Source: Zetaproteobacteria bacterium (lineage in GTDB: Bacteria; Pseudomonadota; Zetaproteobacteria; Mariprofundales; Mariprofundaceae). Taken from it: 12,189 nt of DNA. The notes beneath the pieces were generated by a model, which saw only the letters and a program-made list of their open reading frames with translations, did not search any database and had not been told where the DNA came from. The stretch lies in NCBI GenBank assembly GCA_021545625.1, contig JAJRVH010000213.1, forward strand, positions 1 through 12,189. Direction: 5' to 3'. The position numbers and the translations under genes are program-made. The first letter of the stretch is position 1. Every line of letters starts with the position of its first letter. Below are positions 7,172 to 12,189 of this stretch, piece by piece.

Positions 7172-8635
7172 ATGACAACGACAGAGAAAGCCAAACAGGC
7201 CCAGGCCACGCTCAGCCAGCGAGCAAACAGAAACTTCCTGATCTCGCTGGTGCTGTTTGCGGTCCTGATTGCAACCGTTTTCGTCGCCTTCCAGCGGGCC
7301 AAGGAAAACATGCAGGATTTGGGCAGTCTGTATGCCGACCAGATCCGGCTGGAGCAGTTCAGGGGCTCCCTCTCAAACGTCTTGTTGCCGCTGAACGATT
7401 TTACGCTGACCGGCAATAAGGAAGACGTGGCCAAGCTGAAAAAGGCCGAAACCGAATTTCAGAAACTTTACGGCAAGGTTGAAGGCCTGCCAAGCCTGAC
7501 GGCCGACAATAAAAAGGTACTGACGCAGGTGTTCGGGCTGATGCGCGAGGTGACCGGCATCGCCGACGATATCGTGTCCGGCAAGATCCCGTTCGCCCAG
7601 GCCAACAATGTTGCCGTTGTGGCCCAGAATCTGGTTTTCGTGGCCCGGCAAAAGCTTGAGGGCGTGGCCGGAGACCTGCAGGCGACGCTGCAGCGGCAGA
7701 CGAAGCTGCGCGAGCGGCAGATCGACCGCCAGTCCTACATCATTCTGGCCATTATCATCCTGATCGTTCTGCTGCTGGCCTGGCTGAACCGCGCCTTCGT
7801 GAAAGCGACGACGAATACGATTGCGGAAGTGGCGAATAATGTGGCCCGTGCGGCCGCGGACATTCTGAATGCGGTCGAGCAGCAGGCCCTGGCCGCCGAT
7901 ACACAGGCCAGGTCGGTGGAGCAGATTGCCAGCGAACTGGAGCAAATCTCCGAATCGGCCAGCAAGATTGCCGCGACATCGGTCAGCGTCGAAAAAATCG
8001 CCGGTGCCACGGCGACTTCGGCTGGCGAGGGTGTGGAGGCGGTGAACCGGGCCATCGAATCGATGGATACAATCCGCGATGAGGTGAACGCCATTGCCGA
8101 GAAGGTGACGTTTGCGGGGCAGAAAGCCGAGCAGATCCTCGAATCGATTGATGCGGTACAGGAGATCGCCGACGAAACCCATCTGCTGGCATTGAATGCT
8201 TCCATTGAATCCGCCGCGGCCGGCGAGTTCGGCAAGCGATTCGCGGTCGTGGCCAGCGAGGTGCGCCGCCTTGCCGACCGCACCCGCGAATTCACCGAAG
8301 AGATCCAGACCATCGTCAACGATGTGCACAGTTCGACGCAGGAGTCAGTGGTCGTGACGCAGGATGGCCTTGAGGAAGTGCGTCAGGGTGTGGAGATTGC
8401 CCAGCGTGCCGGCGAAGTGCTCAGGCGCATGCAGACAATGTCGGACAAGACAAGCCAGGCGGTGCGTACCATTGCCAAGGCCACCGGCAGGCAGAACGAA
8501 AGTAACCAGGATTTCCTGCGCGCGATGAAGCAGATTTCCGACCTCCTGCATGATTCGGCCAGACAGATGCAGGCTTCGCGCGAGGCATCCTATCGCCTGA
8601 CAGAGGCTGCCGATGATCTGCAGCGGCTGATCTAG
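7172..8635 (+). CDS. Methyl-accepting chemoreceptor, two transmembrane helices, no evident HAMP domain
   Basis: This 487-residue inner-membrane receptor senses a periplasmic signal and controls CheA. Transmembrane helix 1 lies at about 21-40. A helical periplasmic sensor follows at about 41-186, resembling four-helix-bundle/CHASE3-type domains, with an L-P-L-N-D-F-x-L-T-G motif near 72-81. Helix 2 is at about 189-205. The cytoplasmic signalling domain has its hairpin tip at about 331-370, with H-L-L-A-L-N-A-S-I-E and F-A-V-V-A-S-E-V-R-R-L-A. At the tip the usual E-A-A-R-A-G-E reads E-S-A-A-A-G-E. I see no HAMP signature after helix 2, and there is no C-terminal pentapeptide for CheR/CheB. The ribosome site AGGGGAG (7161-7167) supports the start. 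It sits where PilJ sits in Pil-Chp clusters, and cheA starts 15 bases after its stop. The ligand is unknown. Confidence 0.92.
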   Translation: MTTTEKAKQAQATLSQRANRNFLISLVLFAVLIATVFVAFQRAKENMQDLGSLYADQIRLEQFRGSLSNVLLPLNDFTLTGNKEDVAKLKKAETEFQKLYGKVEGLPSLTADNKKVLTQVFGLMREVTGIADDIVSGKIPFAQANNVAVVAQNLVFVARQKLEGVAGDLQATLQRQTKLRERQIDRQSYIILAIIILIVLLLAWLNRAFVKATTNTIAEVANNVARAAADILNAVEQQALAADTQARSVEQIASELEQISESASKIAATSVSVEKIAGATATSAGEGVEAVNRAIESMDTIRDEVNAIAEKVTFAGQKAEQILESIDAVQEIADETHLLALNASIESAAAGEFGKRFAVVASEVRRLADRTREFTEEIQTIVNDVHSSTQESVVVTQDGLEEVRQGVEIAQRAGEVLRRMQTMSDKTSQAVRTIAKATGRQNESNQDFLRAMKQISDLLHDSARQMQASREASYRLTEAADDLQRLI

Positions 8636-8650
8636 GGTCGGCTTTTTCGC

Positions 8651-11107
8651 GTGCCCGGCCTCGATCTCAACCAGTTTCTGGCCTCGTTTTTCGACGAGGC
8701 CAGGGAGCGTCTGGCGTCGATCAACCGCAGTCTGGTGCGCTTCGAAGCGGCCAGCCTGGACGAGGAAGGCATGATCGCCCTGCGGCGCGACGCCCATACG
8801 ATCAAGGGGTCGGCGCTGATGCTCGGCGTACAGGATATCGGCGATACCGGGCACCTGTTCGAGGATGCGATGGAGTATGCTATCGAACATCCCGAAGCCC
8901 GTAACCATGAATTCGTCCAGTTTCTCTTCGATTTGCATGATCGTCTTGAAGAGCGCCTGAAAGATCCGGAAAGCGATACAAGGCTTGATGTCGCGCCATT
9001 GCGTGAGCGATTTGAGCAGATATGTTCGGGACAGGCAGGAGAGATTGCCGCCGGTGAAAAGGCATCAGAGGATGCTTCCGAAACGGACGAAGCCCCCCTG
9101 ATCGGTGCCGACGAGGCACGGGACTGGCGTCAAAGCCAGGCTGGCGAGAGCATAGCGGATACCGGCGAAGCGCTGGATGACCTCGAACATGTGCCGACTG
9201 CCGGCATGATCGCGCAGGAAAGCACGCTGCTCGACGATCCGAACAACTTCAGGCCCGATGTGTCGCTGGTCGAAATGAAGGATACCGCCCGGCGCAGCAC
9301 GTCCGGCCAGTATCTGCGCGTGGATGCGGACAGGCTGAATCAGCTTTCCAATCAGGTGATCGAGCTGACTACCGAAAAGGCGATGGGCGAGTCCAGTGAG
9401 CAATACTTTGCAGGCATTTTGCAGGATATGCGCGCATTGCAACGCCAGTGGCGCGAATTCGCAGGACATATGCACGAATGGAGTGTCGAACAGCGTGCCG
9501 ATGCGATGCAGGCCATCGAGCGCCATCTTGATCGTCAGCTGCGCAAAGCCCGGGCCTTCGGGCAGGAACTGCACTACAACCAGACGCGCGTGCATATCCT
9601 GCTCGATGATTTGCGCGATCAGGTGCTGGGGCTGATGCTGCGTCCGCTGAGCAGTATTTTCTCGACCTTTCCCCGCTCGGTTCGCGATATCGCGCTCCGC
9701 TGCGGCAAGAAGGTGCATTTCATCGTTGGCGGCGAATCCGTCGAAATGGATCGCGGTGTCGCCGAAGCGCTGGTCGAGCCTCTGGTGCACCTGTTGAACA
9801 ATGCCGTTGCCCACGGTATCGAGACGCCCGAGGAGCGTCGTCGCCTGGGCAAGCCGGAGGAGGGGCAGGTCACGGTGCTGGCCAAGCAGAGCGGCAGTGA
9901 AATCGTGATCGAGGTCATCGACGACGGGCAGGGGCTGGATGAGAAAATCATCCGCCGCACGGCTATCGAGAAGGGCGTGACCACCGAGGTCGAGGCCGAG
10001 CAGATGGATACCGTCGAGATTCTCGAACTGATCTTTCGCCCCGGATTCTCGACGCGCAGGGAGGTGGATGACGTGGCCGGACGCGGGATCGGCATGAATG
10101 TCGTGCAGGATACCGTGCGCAAGCTGACCGGTTCGATCCGCATTCATTCGCAGGCAGGGGAAGGTACGCGTTTCGTGCTGTCGCTGCCGGTCAGTATCGC
10201 AGTACAGAACGCGCTACAGTTCAGAATCGGAAGCCAGCGACTCGGATTGCTCAGCCATATGATCGAGCAGGTCGTGCCGCTGCACCGGCAGAAGATCGAA
10301 CAGGGCACGGGCGGCTATCGCGACCTTATCCGTTACGGCAGGCATCAGGTGCCACTGGTGGATCTGCGTGATATCCTTGTCGAGAAGGAGAAGGAGCTGC
10401 AACCGACATCGCCCTATGTTGTGATCGCCGAGCATATTGAAGGCTATGTTGGTATCGTCGTTGATGAGATTTACGAGGAACGCGAGATTATCGTCCGCGA
10501 GCTGGACCCCTATCTGAAGCGTTATCAGACAGTCGGCGTGATGGGCAATACGATCAACGCGGACGGCTCGGTGATGATTCTGATCGAACCATATGGCATC
10601 AAGGAAATGGGCCGCACGTCGCCGGGCGAAGTCGAATCGCTGGAGGGAATCGAGATTCCGGATGCACTGAAAGGCGGCAATCTGAAAGTGTTGCTTGTCG
10701 ACGACTCCATTATCGCACGCAAGGTCGAGACTGGCATGCTCGAAAGCCTGGGGCTGTACGTGGACGGAGCCATTGACGGCATTGATGCCCGCGAAAAGAT
10801 GCAGCTGGGCGATTACGATGTACTGATCACCGATCTGGAAATGCCGCGCCTGGATGGCTTCGGACTGGTGCGCCAGCTGCGCAATGAGCCGCGTTTCGAA
10901 GATCTTCCCATTCTTGTCATTTCCACGCGCGAAAGCCCCGAAGATCGCATGCGTGCCATCGAGGCGGGAGCCGATGCCTATCTGATCAAGCAGCAACTGA
11001 ATGGCGATGAACTGATCAAAACGCTGCAGGCGCTCATCGGACCGTTGACGGGAGGCTCCGATCACAGTACAAATCGCCCTCCTGAAAGTCAGGCTCCCAT
11101 CGTCTAG
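8651..11107 (+). CDS. cheA: Hybrid CheA histidine kinase with C-terminal receiver domain (ChpA-like)
   Basis: The protein has 818 residues with a GTG start. There is no good Shine-Dalgarno site; the gene is probably coupled to the receptor gene ending 15 bases earlier. Domains in order: an Hpt domain (about 1-115) with phospho-accepting His49 in A-H-T-I-K-G-S-A; an acidic, low-complexity linker (about 125-215) with no visible P2 domain; a dimerisation region (about 218-340); an ATPase with N-box H-L-L-N-N-A-V-A-H-G (380-389), G1 D-D-G-Q-G-L-D and G2 G-R-G-I-G-M; and a CheW-like domain (about 515-650). It ends with a receiver (about 677-795) with D684/D685, phospho-acceptor D728, T759 and K780. 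All catalytic residues look intact. It phosphorylates receivers, probably its own and the one on the pilus ATPase. The last codons and stop lie inside the tRNA-Glu gene. P. aeruginosa ChpA is much larger, with multiple Hpt domains; this is a minimal version. Confidence 0.94.
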   Translation: MPGLDLNQFLASFFDEARERLASINRSLVRFEAASLDEEGMIALRRDAHTIKGSALMLGVQDIGDTGHLFEDAMEYAIEHPEARNHEFVQFLFDLHDRLEERLKDPESDTRLDVAPLRERFEQICSGQAGEIAAGEKASEDASETDEAPLIGADEARDWRQSQAGESIADTGEALDDLEHVPTAGMIAQESTLLDDPNNFRPDVSLVEMKDTARRSTSGQYLRVDADRLNQLSNQVIELTTEKAMGESSEQYFAGILQDMRALQRQWREFAGHMHEWSVEQRADAMQAIERHLDRQLRKARAFGQELHYNQTRVHILLDDLRDQVLGLMLRPLSSIFSTFPRSVRDIALRCGKKVHFIVGGESVEMDRGVAEALVEPLVHLLNNAVAHGIETPEERRRLGKPEEGQVTVLAKQSGSEIVIEVIDDGQGLDEKIIRRTAIEKGVTTEVEAEQMDTVEILELIFRPGFSTRREVDDVAGRGIGMNVVQDTVRKLTGSIRIHSQAGEGTRFVLSLPVSIAVQNALQFRIGSQRLGLLSHMIEQVVPLHRQKIEQGTGGYRDLIRYGRHQVPLVDLRDILVEKEKELQPTSPYVVIAEHIEGYVGIVVDEIYEEREIIVRELDPYLKRYQTVGVMGNTINADGSVMILIEPYGIKEMGRTSPGEVESLEGIEIPDALKGGNLKVLLVDDSIIARKVETGMLESLGLYVDGAIDGIDAREKMQLGDYDVLITDLEMPRLDGFGLVRQLRNEPRFEDLPILVISTRESPEDRMRAIEAGADAYLIKQQLNGDELIKTLQALIGPLTGGSDHSTNRPPESQAPIV
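11045..11073 (+). promoter_or_regulatory. Predicted tRNA-Glu promoter within the 3' end of cheA
   Basis: TTGACG (11045-11050, five of six -35 bases) is followed after exactly 17 bases by TACAAA (11068-11073, four of six -10 bases). The next stretch (TCGCCCTCC) is GC-rich, like the discriminators of stable-RNA promoters. Initiation near 11080 would give a short 5' leader before the tRNA at 11093. Confidence 0.5.
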
Positions 11108-11167
11108 CGGTTAGGACGCTGGCCTCTCACGCCGGAAACAGGGGTTCGATTCCCCTTGGGAGTACCA
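11093..11167 (+). tRNA. tRNA-Glu (anticodon CTC), with encoded CCA
   Basis: A full cloverleaf can be folded by eye. The acceptor stem is GCTCCCA (11093-11099) with TGGGAGT (11157-11163; one terminal G-T pair). The D arm contains TCTAGCGGTTAGGA. The anticodon stem is 11119-11123 with 11131-11135, loop CTCTCAC, anticodon CTC at 11126-11128. The T arm is AGGGG (11140-11144), loop TTCGATT, CCCCT (11152-11156). The discriminator is A11164, followed by CCA (11165-11167). It decodes GAG. Its first 15 bases are also the end of cheA, and an intrinsic terminator follows five bases after the CCA. Confidence 0.96.
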
Positions 11168-11171
11168 AATC

Positions 11172-11203
11172 AAAGGCCTGCGGATCGCCCGCAGGCCTTT
11201 TTT
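11172..11203 (+). terminator. Strong rho-independent terminator after tRNA-Glu
   Basis: AAAGGCCTGCGG (11172-11183) pairs perfectly with CCGCAGGCCTTT (11189-11200) around a five-base loop, and the run of six T continues to 11203. It should end both the tRNA transcript and read-through from the chemosensory genes. Confidence 0.92.
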
Positions 11204-11220
11204 GTGCCATACAGGAGAGA

Positions 11221-11249
11221 TAGACGCCTGCGGACATCTCCACTAAACT
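11221..11249 (+). promoter_or_regulatory. Possible promoter for the cyclic-nucleotide-binding-like gene
   Basis: TAGACG (11221-11226) and TAAACT (11244-11249) are 17 bases apart, each matching four of six consensus positions. The location between the tRNA terminator and the gene at 11272 demands a promoter somewhere here, and this is the best candidate seen. Confidence 0.35.
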
Positions 11250-11271
11250 CGAACAGACATCAGGAGGAAGC

Positions 11272-11664
11272 ATGAGCGATCGATTGATATCTCACAGTCT
11301 GTTTCAAACGCTATCGGAAAAATCGCTGGCGATGCTGGCCGGCGTTGCCGAGGTGCGGCATTACAAGGCCGGCGAAACCCTCATCGAGGAAGGCGAATTC
11401 AATGACAAGCTGTTTCTGCTGACCGGCGGCTCGGTACGCATCGAAAGCGAGGATGCCGGCGTGATCGGCACGCTGAAGCCGGATGCGATCCTGGGCGAAA
11501 TTTCCACATCCGGCATGAGTCTGCCAGTGGCGACCGTGACCGCCGCTGAAGACGTCGAAGTCATGACGTTGCCGATCGAGGTCGTATCCGAGATTGCCTT
11601 CGAGGAAGAGGCATTTGCCAATGCGCTGCGTGCGCTCGGCATGCAGCGGGCCGAAAGTGCCTGA
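11272..11664 (+). CDS. Stand-alone cyclic-nucleotide-binding-like (Crp-fold) protein
   Basis: This 130-residue protein consists of one cNMP-binding beta-roll and short flanking helices, with no helix-turn-helix or other output domain. The N-terminal L-F-Q-T-L-S-E and the stretch Y-K-A-G-E-T-L-I-E-E-G-E (31-42), followed by L-F-L-L-T-G-G-S-V-R (47-56), are typical of the fold. In the phosphate-binding cassette G75-E76 is present, but the usual Arg before A-T is absent (L-P-V-A-T, 84-88), so binding of cAMP or cGMP in the standard way is doubtful. AGGAGG at 11262-11267 fixes the start. It forms its own transcription unit between two terminators. It could be a protein-interaction module or bind another ligand; the role is unknown. 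The chemosensory genes nearby give only weak context. Confidence 0.85.
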   Translation: MSDRLISHSLFQTLSEKSLAMLAGVAEVRHYKAGETLIEEGEFNDKLFLLTGGSVRIESEDAGVIGTLKPDAILGEISTSGMSLPVATVTAAEDVEVMTLPIEVVSEIAFEEEAFANALRALGMQRAESA

Positions 11665-11682
11665 GGCTTCCGGCATTTTTTT
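11650..11682 (+). terminator. Rho-independent terminator overlapping the stop codon of the Crp-fold gene
   Basis: The left arm starting GCCGAAAG (11650-11661) pairs with GGCTTCCGGC (11665-11674) with one mismatch and a small bulge. The three-base loop is the stop codon TGA (11662-11664). Seven T (11676-11682) follow after one A. Confidence 0.7.
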
Positions 11683-11731
11683 CTCCATACAACGTCGCAT
11701 AATGAATATTATGTAAAGTACAAAGTCAACA

Positions 11732-12189
11732 ATGCCTGAGCGAATAACAAAAAAACCAAATCATTACGAAAAGTTGCAGGCACTTATGAAAGTGTTACGC
11801 AAAGAGTGTCCGTGGGATGCCGAACAGACCATCGCCTCCCTGCGCCGTTATACGCTGGAAGAAGTGCATGAGGTTCTGGAAGCCATTGACATCGCCGATG
11901 CCAGCGGTGACTGGCAGCCGCTGAAGACCGAGCTGGGGGATCTTCTGCTGCAGGTTGTCTTCTACGCCTGCCTGGCCGAGGAAGCCGATGCCTTTGATCT
12001 CGGCGACGTGATCGATGCGTTGATCGACAAGATGATCTATCGCCACCCGCATGTGTTCGAAAAAACCGTCAGCGATGATTTGTCCCGGCAATGGAACGAA
12101 CTCAAGGATGCCGAACATCGCGACAGAAAGAGCCTGATGGACGGCATTCCGCCCCTGCCGGCGCTGAAATACGCCCAGAAGCAGCAGCA
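11732..12189 (+). CDS. mazG: MazG nucleoside triphosphate pyrophosphohydrolase, 3' end outside window
   Basis: MazG hydrolyses NTPs to NMP and pyrophosphate, cleaning the nucleotide pool and affecting stress signalling. The first 152 residues are present and the frame is open to the window edge. Visible are the opening C-P-W-D-A-E-Q-T (26-33), the Mg-binding E-E-x-x-E (E43, E44, E47) and E-L-G-D (E67, D70) pair, and L-L-L-Q-V-V-F-Y-A (71-79). The later stretch R-H-P-H-V-F-E (104-110) and the D-G-I-P-P-L-P-A-L segment are typical of the family. The ATG at 11732 has no good ribosome site. It fits the family's usual N-terminal length better than the next Met (11786), so it is preferred. The TATTAT at 11707-11712 is a possible -10 without a good -35. 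Functional identity is firm from motifs. Confidence 0.93.
   Translation, partial: MPERITKKPNHYEKLQALMKVLRKECPWDAEQTIASLRRYTLEEVHEVLEAIDIADASGDWQPLKTELGDLLLQVVFYACLAEEADAFDLGDVIDALIDKMIYRHPHVFEKTVSDDLSRQWNELKDAEHRDRKSLMDGIPPLPALKYAQKQQ

Noticed and set aside
11093..11203. tRNA-Glu as the attachment site of an integrated element
   Set aside because: No integrase gene and no second copy of the tRNA 3' end are seen in the window, and flanking genes are housekeeping in type with even base composition.
1..12189. CRISPR arrays, insertion sequences, toxin-antitoxin pairs or defence genes
   Set aside because: No regularly spaced direct repeats, transposase motifs, terminal inverted repeats or recognisable toxin pairs were found. 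MazG here is the housekeeping pyrophosphohydrolase type and has no mazEF next to it in the window.

Overview
The window looks like ordinary chromosomal DNA from a Gram-negative bacterium, most likely a member of the Pseudomonadota. The evidence is two lipoprotein-type envelope genes (an MltD-like murein transglycosylase and an oligopeptide-binding protein), a type IV pilus/type II secretion assembly ATPase, a Pil-Chp-like chemosensory cluster, a tRNA-Glu with encoded CCA, and MazG. Base composition is moderately GC-rich and even throughout. I see no insertion sequence, prophage or CRISPR array. A finer taxonomic placement is not justified from the sequence alone.

Layout. (1) Positions 1-1299, plus strand: two tandem paralogous genes of unknown function. 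The first is cut by the window edge. The second is complete, carries a clear Sec signal peptide, and has its own extended -10 promoter. (2) Positions 1319-4266, minus strand: a translationally coupled pair, an MltD-type lytic transglycosylase lipoprotein followed by a family 5 peptide-binding lipoprotein (TGATG junction). (3) Positions 4412-11107, plus strand, divergent from the pair: a chemosensory and pilus-motor cluster. Its order is PilB/GspE-type ATPase fused to a receiver domain, CheW, a methyl-accepting chemoreceptor, and a hybrid CheA kinase with Hpt, dimerisation, ATPase, CheW-like and receiver domains. (4) Positions 11093-11203: tRNA-Glu(CTC) and a strong intrinsic terminator. The last four codons and the stop codon of cheA lie inside the tRNA gene. 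(5) Positions 11272-11664: a small stand-alone cyclic-nucleotide-binding-like protein with its own terminator. (6) Position 11732 to the end: the N-terminal part of MazG.

How the genes may work together. In the known Pil-Chp system, the kinase ChpA phosphorylates separate response regulators (PilG, PilH) that act on pilus motors. Here the only receiver domains in the cluster are one fused to the pilus-assembly ATPase and one fused to CheA. The simplest reading is a compact circuit in which receptor, CheW and CheA phosphorylate the motor ATPase directly, and the CheA receiver acts as a second target or phosphate sink. No separate CheY, CheR or CheB is present in the window. The cheA/tRNA overlap is the second striking feature: 5' processing of a read-through transcript by RNase P would remove the cheA stop codon.
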